Assembly (NCBI GenBank): GCA_030042955.1
Contig: JASHYQ010000099.1
Coordinates: 1-6,202, forward strand
From: Thermoplasmata archaeon
GTDB lineage: Archaea; Thermoplasmatota; Thermoplasmata; Lutacidiplasmatales; UBA184
DNA length: 6,202 nt
Reading direction: 5' to 3'
Positions within the stretch are counted from its first letter, which is position 1. Every line of letters starts with the position of its first letter. The translations under genes and the position numbers were made by a program. This document shows positions 1-5,767 of the stretch, piece by piece. A model generated the notes under the pieces. The model made no database searches. It was not told where the DNA came from and saw nothing but the letters and a program-made list of their open reading frames with translations.

Positions 1-293
1 CTTTGACCATCTAGGCTCCGTATCGGATTAAGTTAGACTCACAGTTCCCGGCACCGTCAACCAGTGTCGCCCGGCGCACGAGATTGGGGTGATCAGCTGG
101 GGTTGGTTCAGGTCATGCTAATCGCAATCTCTTAGGGATTCGGGGGCACAGAAGGGCAGTGCAGAAAGCACTGTGAAGGCCCACTCTGGTTGCAACAGGT
201 ATTGCACATTGGGCTTACTTGTCTGACGAGTCTCAGCCAGACCAGCGAGCGGAGGGCTTACACGCCGGCGCGCCAAGGATCCTCTGATGAAGA

Positions 294-306
294 TACTTAA
301 GTACTT
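294..306 (+). promoter_or_regulatory. Candidate vapBC promoter/operator palindrome
   Basis: TACTTAAGTA at 294-303 is a perfect 10-bp palindrome. It overlaps a second palindrome, AAGTACTT (299-306), and a further GTACTT lies at 345-350 inside vapB. The CTTAAGTA core resembles an archaeal TATA box; a start about 26 bases downstream would fall near 326, just before the vapB ATG at 333, giving an almost leaderless message. AbrB-type antitoxins bind DNA as dimers and commonly repress their own operon through palindromes over the promoter, so this is a sensible autoregulatory site. The palindromes are seen directly; the promoter and operator roles are inferred. Confidence 0.4.
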
Positions 307-330
307 GGAGGGACTATGGAAACTCGGTAA
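307..330 (+). promoter_or_regulatory. Ribosome-binding site plus 4-codon upstream reading frame before vapB
   Basis: GGAGGG at 307-312 is the only strong Shine-Dalgarno-like sequence here, but it sits 20 bases before the vapB ATG, too far for direct use. Three bases after it is another ATG (316) opening a frame of four codons and TAA (328-330), which ends two bases before the vapB start. The octamer ACTATGGA occurs at both ATGs (313-320 and 330-337). If transcription starts upstream of 307, vapB may be translated by re-initiation after this minimal frame. If it starts near 326, the element is not transcribed. Confidence 0.25.
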
Positions 331-332
331 CT

Positions 333-581
333 ATGGACAGCTCTGTACTTAGTGAGTCCCGGATCTCGAAGGGCAATCTTACCGTCGTGCCTGCCCGAGT
401 CCGGGAACTCACGGGGGCACACGCAGGGGACCGGCTAGAGTGGCGGTTGCGCGGTACCGAGATCATGGTCCAGGTCCGGCGACGGAAAACAATCGAGGAT
501 ATCTCCGGCATGATCAGCCACGGGGGCGACGCAGTGGCCAGCAAGAAGGCGGTGCAGGGCCTTCGGGGCCGTGTTCGTTGA
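333..581 (+). CDS. VapB-type antitoxin, AbrB/SpoVT domain
   Basis: An 82-residue antitoxin expected to neutralise the PIN toxin encoded directly downstream and to repress the operon by DNA binding. Residues about 5-50 read as a SpoVT/AbrB swapped-hairpin domain: the ISKGNLTVVPARVREL segment and the GDRLEWRLRGTEIMVQVR strand pair match the family pattern of a Ser-Lys-Gly turn, a strand, a short helix and Gly-Asp-x-Leu-Glu-Trp. Residues about 51-82 form a basic tail (RKTIEDISGMISHGG onward) typical of the part that wraps around the toxin. ATG 333 is the only start available, because a TGA lies in frame at 288 with no start codon between. The last 11 bases overlap vapC, as is usual for coupled pairs. 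Function is confident by motif and context; the exact toxin-antitoxin subfamily is not. Confidence 0.87.
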   Translation: MDSSVLSESRISKGNLTVVPARVRELTGAHAGDRLEWRLRGTEIMVQVRRRKTIEDISGMISHGGDAVASKKAVQGLRGRVR

Positions 582-954
582 CTCCTCCTACTGGGTTGGT
601 CTCGTAGACTCCCGCGACCAGTGGCACCGAAGAGCCTTGGAGCTGCGGGCCGAGGTGCCCCTGGGAGCCACGGTTCTAGACCTCACGATCGCCGAGGCCG
701 TGACCATCGTAGGATCGAGGAAGGGGGGCAAACAGGCCCGCGAGCTCTATCGCTTCTTTTGCGACTCGTGCGAAATCGTCTATCTGGACGAGGACCTCCT
801 GGACAGCGCGATGGATCTCCACTTGGCTCGCGACGGGCATCTCTCGCTTGCTGACTGCGCCACGATCCAAGCGATGGTACGAAGTCGGGAGAAGTCCATT
901 CTGTCGTTCGACTCGGACTTCGACTCCCTGCCAGGAATCACTCGGGTCCACTAG
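571..954 (+). CDS. VapC-type PIN-domain ribonuclease toxin
   Basis: A 127-residue single PIN domain, the usual VapC length, predicted to be a Mg/Mn-dependent endoribonuclease that cleaves RNA to slow growth when free of its antitoxin. The acidic site is complete: Asp4 in the N-terminal VFVDSSYW strand, Glu42 in LTIAEAVT, Asp95 in LSLADC, and Asp114 with Asp116 in SFDSDFDSLPGI near the C-terminus, so the toxin looks catalytically intact. It starts at GTG 571 inside the end of vapB; that start puts the first Asp at position 4 as in relatives. The 11-base overlap implies translational coupling. The RNA target cannot be read from sequence; VapC enzymes variously cut initiator tRNA, other tRNAs or rRNA. 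Confidence 0.88.
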   Translation: MFVDSSYWVGLVDSRDQWHRRALELRAEVPLGATVLDLTIAEAVTIVGSRKGGKQARELYRFFCDSCEIVYLDEDLLDSAMDLHLARDGHLSLADCATIQAMVRSREKSILSFDSDFDSLPGITRVH

Positions 955-1024
955 TCTCGCCGGGTACGGCCTGTTTCGAGCTGGGAAGGGTGGCGGGAGT
1001 GCGACACGTCTCCCAACACCATCC

Positions 1025-1041
1025 CCTGTCCCCCGAACAGG
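1025..1041. other. Hairpin between convergent genes
   Basis: CCTGT at 1025-1029 pairs with ACAGG at 1037-1041 around a 7-base loop. It lies in the 106-base gap between the ends of vapC and the convergent phosphoesterase gene. No T-run follows on either strand, so it is not a classical intrinsic terminator; it may shape transcript ends for either gene. Confidence 0.25.
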
Positions 1042-1060
1042 TGCAGGGCTTGGTGGATCG

Positions 1061-2638
1061 TCAGGCCATCCTTCCTTGCGCAACTCCGGGGAAGTACTTC
1101 GCGCCCACGCGCTGGAAGTGGCGGTGCGCTTCTCTGTGTTCGACGGTCTCCGAGTCCGCAACGGGGGCCCTTCCCTCGCGGGCGCCCTCGTGCGCCAGGG
1201 CGTCACCGAGCAGATCTCGCTCGAGACGTTCGGGGGGGCTTTCTAAGTTCTCGACGCGACGGAGGAACTCTTCCTCAAGACGCTCTAGAACTCCCGCAGC
1301 TCGCGGAACGACCTTGGGCCACTGATCGGGTGACCGCGGAGAGGCACGGCTCAGGACGGGCAACAAGCTCGGGGAGTCAGCGTCTCGAGCCGTCAGAGGA
1401 GGTCCCAGGTCCCACCAGTCCCGGAGGGTCCGAATCACCGAAGTGCTCCGGAACGTCTCCTGGACCACGCTCCTCGCGTCCACCCAGGCGGAAATCAACA
1501 GAGTGGGAATCCGGACGCCGAGCCTGTCAAACTTGAATCCCTGCTCGCCACCGTCGGGAACCAGGGGAGGTACGGCCGGCGGAGGCACGTGGTCGTACGT
1601 TCCCCCGTGCTCGTCGAACGTGACGACGAGCGCGGTATTCCTCCAGTTGGACTCACCCCCGGGCGAGCTCGTCCGAATCACATCGTACACCGAAGCCAGG
1701 AGTCTCTCCCCGCCGATCAGGGTGTCCGGGGGGCGGAGCCCCATCTTCTCCGTCCACTTCGCCCCAGAGTGGGGATGCATATCCGTGTGCGGATGGAACA
1801 TGTTCGGTTCGATGAAGGCATAGTTGGGGAGCGACCCCTCTCTCGCCTCGAAGTAGAAGTCGTAGATTGTTCGGAAGTGGGTCGGGAAGTACTCGGCCAA
1901 CCTCGGAGCGTGGATCAGGCCCGTCGCGGACACAAACTGGAGCGGGTCGATATAGACCGCCCAGCTCTTCCTCACCGCTTCGAGACGGTTGAAGATGGTT
2001 TCCGCGTCGTTGTGGAGGGAGAACTTGCCGGGGGGATGACCGTTGAGGACGTAGCCGCTCGAGGAGGCCGCATGAAAGAACGATCGGTTCGTGTACGTCT
2101 GTGACGGCACCTCACAGAACCAGCGGTCGAAACAGGCGAACCCCCTGGCCAGCCCTGAGAGCACAGGGATCTGGCCGGGCGTGAAACAGCCCATGATCTG
2201 GGAATACTGTTGGACCGACGGCATCCGGTCCATCTCGACTCGGAATGCGCTCACGTAGTCCTCGACGAACCCCTGCATGGCCGGCGGCGTGTTTGCTGCG
2301 GGAGCGTTGTACGGTGCCTGCATCTCCTCCACCTTGGAGAACCGGTTCGAGGGGGGGTCGACCACCGAGAAAAGTTGGGTGTTCACGTGGGGGAATTCCT
2401 CGCCCGGGTCCGGGTACGGGGAGGCCATCGACGAGGCTGGGTGCACAATCACGGTTCCGGGGGACGACTGGAAGCCCGCCGGGATCGGGTTCGTTAGGCT
2501 TCGTCCCGCCAACCCCTCGAACCGTGGGACCTCGCTAGGACCGTAAAGGTACCCGAGGAGATTGTCGAACGACCGGTTCTCGAACATCAAGACGACGATA
2601 TGGTCGAGTCGGTGGTCGTCCAACTCATGCGCGCTCAT
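1061..2638 (-). CDS. Phospholipase C / acid phosphatase (AcpA) superfamily phosphoesterase
   Basis: A 525-residue metal-dependent hydrolase of the phosphoesterase family (PF04185), which splits phosphate esters such as phospholipids or phosphomonoesters. The first motif, HIVVLMFENRSFDN (13-26), gives metal ligands Glu20 and Asn21. The segment EVPSQTYTNRSFFHA (176-190) corresponds to the nucleophile region, probably Thr181. IEPNMF (276-281) and the second metal motif TFDEHGGTYDHVPPP (340-354, Asp342/Glu343) follow. All signatures are present, so the enzyme should be active. The first motif begins at residue 13, leaving no room for a Sec or Tat signal, so it is probably cytoplasmic, unlike secreted PlcH or AcpA. 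Residues about 450-525 are a charged tail outside the core. The start is supported by GGGGGG four bases upstream (2643-2648). It stands alone, convergent to vapC. The substrate is unknown. Confidence 0.9.
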   Translation of the reverse strand: MSAHELDDHRLDHIVVLMFENRSFDNLLGYLYGPSEVPRFEGLAGRSLTNPIPAGFQSSPGTVIVHPASSMASPYPDPGEEFPHVNTQLFSVVDPPSNRFSKVEEMQAPYNAPAANTPPAMQGFVEDYVSAFRVEMDRMPSVQQYSQIMGCFTPGQIPVLSGLARGFACFDRWFCEVPSQTYTNRSFFHAASSSGYVLNGHPPGKFSLHNDAETIFNRLEAVRKSWAVYIDPLQFVSATGLIHAPRLAEYFPTHFRTIYDFYFEAREGSLPNYAFIEPNMFHPHTDMHPHSGAKWTEKMGLRPPDTLIGGERLLASVYDVIRTSSPGGESNWRNTALVVTFDEHGGTYDHVPPPAVPPLVPDGGEQGFKFDRLGVRIPTLLISAWVDARSVVQETFRSTSVIRTLRDWWDLGPPLTARDADSPSLLPVLSRASPRSPDQWPKVVPRAAGVLERLEEEFLRRVENLESPPERLERDLLGDALAHEGAREGRAPVADSETVEHREAHRHFQRVGAKYFPGVAQGRMA

Positions 2639-2839
2639 ACAACCCCCCGGAGTTGGCGATCACTAGTTCAGCGTGACGCACGCGCCACAATCGAGACTCC
2701 TCGGTCACTGAGCGCAAACGTGGGAGGGGATGTCGAGGCGTGCAGACGGCTACCCTCCCCGCGTGGCGCGATCGGTGGTTGTGGCGCGTAGCGCATGGGG
2801 TGTGATTGGTATTGCGTGTTTAGAGTAGCGCGCTTCTCG

Positions 2840-2860
2840 AGGGGAAAAAGGTCCCCTTTT
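2840..2860 (+). terminator. Terminator-like hairpin with T-run (orphan)
   Basis: AGGGGA (2840-2845) pairs with TCCCCT (2852-2857) around the loop AAAAGG, and the stem runs straight into TTTT (2857-2860). On the plus strand this looks like an intrinsic terminator, but no plus-strand gene lies upstream within 1.8 kb, so it may end a non-coding or antisense transcript, or be chance. On the minus strand no T-run follows the stem. Confidence 0.25.
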
Positions 2861-3035
2861 GCCCGACCTCCGACCTTCTTCACGTCAGCAGATGCGCGTT
2901 TGTCCGAGAGAGCGTTGGCGAGACATCAGTCTCTCGAACAACAAACCAGTTCTGAGTACGCATCGCGGCCTTCAGATTACCGCAGAAACCTTACGCTGGA
3001 CCACACTGCGTGCGAACCGAAGGCACTTCGTCGCA

Positions 3036-3055
3036 CCGTCCAAAGCCGTCCAAAG
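3036..3055. repeat. Perfect 10-bp tandem repeat, two copies
   Basis: CCGTCCAAAG occurs twice head-to-tail (3036-3045 and 3046-3055) with no mismatch. It is in non-coding sequence. It could be a repeated protein-binding half-site or a replication-slippage product; no third copy was seen nearby. Confidence 0.8.
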
Positions 3056-3196
3056 TGAGGGTGACACCGGAGCGGACGAAGGCATTCCGTTTCCTTTTCA
3101 GGAGAATCAAGCTCTCGTACTCCTGCTCACGACTGCCGCCTTCAACGGGAGGGTTCGGGGTGGGACCGTGGGGGGACGGTTCCATCGAGAGACCAC

Positions 3197-3219
3197 AGAG
3201 CTGCAGTCTGCAGTGCTCT
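3197..3219. other. Bulged inverted repeat with paired CTGCAG sites
   Basis: AGAGC (3197-3201) pairs with GCTCT (3215-3219), and TGCA (3202-3205) with TGCA (3209-3212), leaving a 3-base loop and a 2-base bulge. The dyad ends about 25 bases before the TATA-like box at 3244, so it could be an upstream regulator-binding site for a plus-strand promoter. That role is inferred from position only. Confidence 0.3.
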
Positions 3220-3243
3220 CTACTTGACTTCTGTCACTTGGGT

Positions 3244-3249
3244 TATAGT
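3244..3249 (+). promoter_or_regulatory. TATA-like box
   Basis: GGTTATAGT around 3242-3249 is a plausible archaeal TATA element. A start about 26 bases downstream would fall at about 3272-3274, exactly at GGAGGATG, where an ATG (3274) opens an eight-codon frame ending in TGA at 3300. The transcript could be a roughly 200-base leader for the gene at 3485. A second, weaker candidate, CTTATGG (3432-3438), lies closer to that gene. Neither is demonstrated. Confidence 0.25.
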
Positions 3250-3484
3250 CTGTGTCGGCAGCATCGTCGGAGGATGCGGCTTCACATCCGGGGTGAGTGA
3301 CTCAGGCTCCTTCGCCGAGGTCCCGGTCCTTCGGCGCACCGCCAGGCTGACCCCAAGGCTGAACGCCTACGGAGTTCGGGCAGCCCACCCATCTCGCAGA
3401 TAGGTTGCATCGCGCTCGCTGGCTGGTTACGCTTATGGAAGCTGAGTCAGTGGGGCATGGCAATCCCCGTCTTGGCGGTGGTCG

Positions 3485-4324
3485 GTGGCCGAGCGAATCG
3501 GGCGAGAGCGAATCGTTCGCGAGCCGGGTTACCTCTACTTTCTTGGCAAGGATGGCTACCTTTGGCGAGTCCCCACCCGCCTGAACCCTTCCGGGTCGAA
3601 AGCGCGCGTCGGAAGCGAGAGATATCAGCGGATCGACGGCTACACGTACTTCCTGGACAAGGCTGGCTATCTCTCGAGGGCGAGGATGAAATCTGTCGGC
3701 CAAGCCCCGCCCGGTCGGCAGCTCCCAGGGGGCGGGGGCCCTCGCAGCGGACCACCGACACCGGCCTCGAAGCCTCACTGGTGGAGCCGCACGTCGCCCA
3801 CCCCGCCTCCTCAGCAGGGAACGGGGCCTCGCCGCCCGCCCGCACCTGCGAGCTGGGATAGTTCGAGGGTGACTCGGTCGTTCATCTCGCCGGAGGTGGC
3901 ACCCGTTCCGCGCATCCCGGCCTTCCCGCGAGCCGAGGTGATCGGTGGGTCCCCGGTACGACGAGAGACGGGTTACATCTACCATTTCGACTCGGATGGC
4001 TTCCTCTGGAAGACTCCGACGCTCGGCAACAGAGGCAGGCAAGCCGAGCGCGTCGGTAGGGAGAGCTTGGTCCGGGAAGAGGGGTACGTGTACTTTCTCG
4101 ATCGCTCGGGTTTCGTAGCCCGCGCTCCCGCCACTGCTTCGCGGCGGGGCGGAAGAGGGCCCACGGCAACGGCGCTCGGGTCGACTCCAACCCCTGAACC
4201 TCAGCAGCGTGCCGCTCCTGCCGTCCGATTTTGCCCGCGCTGCGGGACGGCGCGTGGTGCAGATCACGTGTTCTGCGGGACATGTGGGCTCGACCTCCGA
4301 ACGCCGCCGGCTCGACGTTCCTAG
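3485..4324 (+). CDS. Duplicated GYxYFL aromatic-repeat protein with C-terminal zinc ribbon
   Basis: A 279-residue protein of unknown function. Four copies of a Gly-Tyr-x-Tyr-Phe/His-Leu/Phe-x(3)-Gly-Tyr/Phe motif start at residues 15, 52, 163 and 200, as in EPGYLYFLGKDGYLWRVP and EEGYVYFLDRSGFVARAP. They form two modules (about 1-68 and 152-216), each with its two repeats exactly 37 residues apart; Val-Gly-x-Glu precedes the second repeat in both. A Pro/Gly-rich disordered linker (69-151) joins them. Residues 249-271 are a zinc ribbon (FCPRCG ten residues before FCGTCG; Cys250, 253, 264, 267). No membrane segment is visible, so it is probably cytosolic. GTG 3485 is chosen because GGCGGTG precedes it and the conserved module begins at once. 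I recall small single-module proteins of about 65 residues in archaea and bacteria, from memory only. A nucleic-acid-binding or scaffold role is a guess. Confidence 0.8.
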   Translation: MAERIGRERIVREPGYLYFLGKDGYLWRVPTRLNPSGSKARVGSERYQRIDGYTYFLDKAGYLSRARMKSVGQAPPGRQLPGGGGPRSGPPTPASKPHWWSRTSPTPPPQQGTGPRRPPAPASWDSSRVTRSFISPEVAPVPRIPAFPRAEVIGGSPVRRETGYIYHFDSDGFLWKTPTLGNRGRQAERVGRESLVREEGYVYFLDRSGFVARAPATASRRGGRGPTATALGSTPTPEPQQRAAPAVRFCPRCGTARGADHVFCGTCGLDLRTPPARRS

Positions 4325-4408
4325 CGGACAGCCCGTGGCACCGCTGGCCCCTTGCGATGCGAGCCCACGGACGGTTGGTAGCCTACCCTACACCGAATCC
4401 GCGTCGGC

Positions 4409-4422
4409 GCCTCGGCGGAGGC
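4409..4422. other. Hairpin between convergent genes
   Basis: GCCTC (4409-4413) and GAGGC (4418-4422) form a perfect stem around the tetraloop GGCG. It sits in the 148-base gap between the convergent ends of the zinc-ribbon gene and the primase-like gene. There is no T-run, so any termination role is uncertain. Confidence 0.25.
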
Positions 4423-4472
4423 ACAGACCGAGTCGAGACTCTCGAGGCTCTCCGACTTCGCGGTCCGAGCCC

Positions 4473-5054
4473 CTAGGCGCGCAAGCTCGAGGGTAGAGCG
4501 GGGGCCACTCGTCGTCGGAGCTGGGACCTCCGATCCGCAATCAAGCGTCGCTCGGGACGGCTCGGCGGTTGTCGCCAAGAGAGGGGGTGCAGCCGCGCCC
4601 CCGTGGGCCCGGGAGCGATCTTCCGAGGTAGGAGGAGCGGGATGCGGGTCGCGCCCCGGACCCGCCAAACGGCCGCGCGGACCCAGGGCCCAGCCTGCCT
4701 ACCCTTCTTACGGTCGAAGGTAATCCCCTTGAGGTAGAGCGGATCCCGGGTGCATTTCCATCGGTACGCATCCATCTTGAGACGCAAGGGATCGTCCCCC
4801 AACAGCTCCCGGACCAGGAATACGCTGTGCGGGGCAAGCCTTTGGCCACGAAGCGGGACTCTCAGGTGAAGCCCGCACCCTCCCGAGCTCGACCGGACGA
4901 ACGCGCAGTCTGGCGTAAGGCCGGGCAGTTCGAGGGTGCCGTCCAAGTCGACGGAGACGTAGCGGAGGGGCACGGCTGGTTCCCCGGTGCGGACGAACCG
5001 CGACCAGTGCGCGTCCCAGAGATTTCGGGGGTACTTCCAAACTCTAACCTTCAT
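4473..5054 (-). CDS. Miniature archaeo-eukaryotic-primase-like protein, hypothetical
   Basis: A 193-residue protein with three segments resembling the metal-site motifs of archaeo-eukaryotic primases: a hydrophobic-Asp-x-Asp strand (YVSVDLDG, Asp36/Asp38), a glycine-rich Ser...His motif (RSSSGGCGLHLRV, His63), and LLGDDPLRLKMDAYR (84-98), which could supply the third acidic residue (Asp95). The Trp/Arg-rich start (KVRVWKYPRNLW) and LGDDPxR resemble small proteins I remember from archaeal viruses and plasmids, unverified. It is far shorter than a full primase, so it may bind nucleic acid or nucleotides without synthesis. ATG 5054 is preferred over an ATG at 5114: it overlaps the upstream gene by 11 bases and has GGGTG nine bases upstream. 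Residues about 127-193 are a low-complexity Arg/Pro-rich tail that may reflect a lost stop or a frameshift. Confidence 0.62.
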   Translation of the reverse strand: MKVRVWKYPRNLWDAHWSRFVRTGEPAVPLRYVSVDLDGTLELPGLTPDCAFVRSSSGGCGLHLRVPLRGQRLAPHSVFLVRELLGDDPLRLKMDAYRWKCTRDPLYLKGITFDRKKGRQAGPWVRAAVWRVRGATRIPLLLPRKIAPGPTGARLHPLSWRQPPSRPERRLIADRRSQLRRRVAPALPSSLRA

Positions 5055-5319
5055 AGTGCTCGGCACCCACGATGAACACGAATCCCGTTCCGGACTCCGG
5101 CCGACGAAGAGCATCCCGGATATCTCTCCCCACCCGGCCCATGCCTAGCCAGCTCGGGTCAGCCCGGACGGCGAGAAGTCTGTCCTCCCGCTCGGCCGCC
5201 GCGTACTCGTCATCGCTGAGTATCGCTTCACCGGCCTGCGTGTAATCCCCACGGATGACGAACTTGACAATCCACATCTCGATCCCCGGTGGCCGCCGTG
5301 CATCCGTCCTTTGCCTCAT
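5044..5319 (-). CDS. Small hypothetical protein coupled to the primase-like gene
   Basis: A 91-residue protein (77 if started at Met15, base 5277). I do not recognise its family. It has a beta-strand-like start (MWIVKFVIRGDYT), an acidic helix (ILSDDEYAAAEREDRLLAVRAD), a second helix (VGRDIRDALRR) and a final hydrophobic strand (GTGFVFIVGAEH), consistent with a small alpha/beta fold. There is no signal peptide, membrane segment or cysteine. The longer start has AGGAAGGT just upstream (about 5323-5330), but its first 14 residues look unconserved in character; the shorter start has GGGGATC close by. The stop overlaps the next start by 11 bases, so the two products are probably made together and may act as partners. 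Confidence 0.6.
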   Translation of the reverse strand: MRQRTDARRPPGIEMWIVKFVIRGDYTQAGEAILSDDEYAAAEREDRLLAVRADPSWLGMGRVGRDIRDALRRPESGTGFVFIVGAEHYEG

Positions 5320-5767
5320 AGACCTTCCTAAAAGGGGAGGCTCTCGGTCGAGGGAGACGGCCTGGGGGAGCCGTGAGCCTGCGGCGAGTACCGAATGCTA
5401 CCGATTCAGCCGGTCGCCTGCGCAGCTCCCGTAGAGTCCACGTTCGGGACACCCCCGGCAACCGCCCCCGCCCCCACGACGAGCGGACGGTGGTACGAGG
5501 CCGGCCTCGTTATCGGCCACGGTCAGGGTCGGCGGATCGCAACCCGCTGCTAAGAGTGTTCGAAGGACAAACCGTGCTGCAGGAGTCAGCCAGCACCTGT
5601 CGGAACGCCCGAGAGTTCTTGGACCGGGTCGCCGCGTGCCGGGCTCTACTGGAAGCACCTCTCTCGGTCGAACGCGCATCTACTAACGTGAGAAAGGTCG
5701 AGGGTCGGCCCGGAGGGGGCGCGCCGAGGCTGTCGCTGGGTTCAACCGCTGGACCCAGACTCTAGGG
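5320..5767. other. Stretch of about 450 bases without a convincing gene
   Basis: Open frames exist on both strands (a GTG-started plus frame at 5373-5765 and a minus frame at 5398-5679), but both translate to Arg/Pro/Gly-rich sequence without domains. The only protein-like part is about 5540-5690 on the plus strand, which reads as an amphipathic helix (RNAREFLDRVAACRALLEA) and could be a remnant. A hairpin at 5736-5758 (8-bp stem with one G-T pair, 7-base loop) lies just past the 3' end of the minus-strand zinc-finger frame and may mark a transcript end, though no T-run follows. The promoter of the small gene at 5319 should lie in the left 50 bases, where CCCCTTTTAGG is the only AT-rich element. 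Confidence 0.45.

Larger units (their letters stand above)
1..332. other. Non-coding stretch upstream of vapBC
   Basis: No convincing gene is seen here. It holds a perfect 6-bp hairpin at 157-173 (CAGTGC, 5-base loop, GCACTG). Next to it is a nested stem-loop at 177-216, with an outer stem at 177-183/210-216 (one G-U pair) and an inner stem at 191-195/202-206. The last 40 bases carry palindromes and a short upstream reading frame that belong to vapB control. A minus-strand ATG at 8-10, preceded by GGAG and an ATTAAG-type AT-rich box, could start a gene leaving the window on the left, but only three codons are visible. A short plus-strand frame ending at 31 could equally be the tail of a gene from the left. 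Confidence 0.6.
2639..3484. other. Gene-poor region of about 850 bases
   Basis: Open frames here (for example 2795-3058 and 2859-3227 on +) lack recognisable domains, good start signals and gene-like composition, so I call none. It is expected to hold the promoter of the phosphoesterase gene at its left end and that of the zinc-ribbon gene at its right end. Visible elements are a terminator-like hairpin (2840-2860), a 10-bp tandem repeat (3036-3055), a bulged dyad (3197-3219), a TATA-like box (3244-3249) with a hairpin at 3272-3288, and a GGGG/CCCC hairpin at about 3452-3469. No tRNA or transposon end was recognised. A diverged pseudogene or a non-coding RNA could be hidden here. Confidence 0.5.

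Noticed and set aside
1..10. Minus-strand ATG (8-10) with GGAG upstream as a gene start leaving the left edge
   Set aside because: Only three codons are visible; noted in the description of the left stretch but not called.
88..135. GGTGATC followed eight bases later by a TTG-started ten-codon frame
   Set aside because: Good ribosome-binding match but the frame is trivially short and precedes no gene, so probably chance.
285..290. TGATGA as a C box of a C/D guide RNA
   Set aside because: No CTGA D box within the next 70 bases.
676..1206. Minus-strand open frame over vapC and the convergent gap
   Set aside because: It runs opposite an intact PIN gene with all its acidic residues and shows no recognisable motif.
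2859..3227. Plus-strand frame of 122 codons in the gene desert
   Set aside because: No motif, no credible start signal, and composition unlike the confident genes.
3224..3249. Bacterial-type promoter TTGACT plus TATAGT
   Set aside because: The spacer is only 14 bases, too short for a good sigma-70 promoter; the TATA-like element alone fits an archaeal reading better.
3302..4267. Long minus-strand open frame opposite the zinc-ribbon gene
   Set aside because: It is Arg/Ser/Pro-rich without domains. The plus-strand frame has four regular repeats and a Cys4 ribbon, so this is its shadow.
5398..5679. Minus-strand frame of 93 codons in the same gap
   Set aside because: No domain; Gly/Arg-rich and without a ribosome-binding site before its ATG.
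5736..5758. GGGTTCAAC resembling a tRNA T-loop
   Set aside because: The flanks do not pair as a T-arm and there is no acceptor, D-arm or anticodon arm; it is better explained as a plain hairpin.
5373..5765. GTG-started plus-strand frame of 130 codons
   Set aside because: Mostly low-complexity Arg/Pro/Gly; only a short helix-like part looks protein-like, and GC-rich DNA gives such frames by chance. Described as part of the gene-poor stretch instead.
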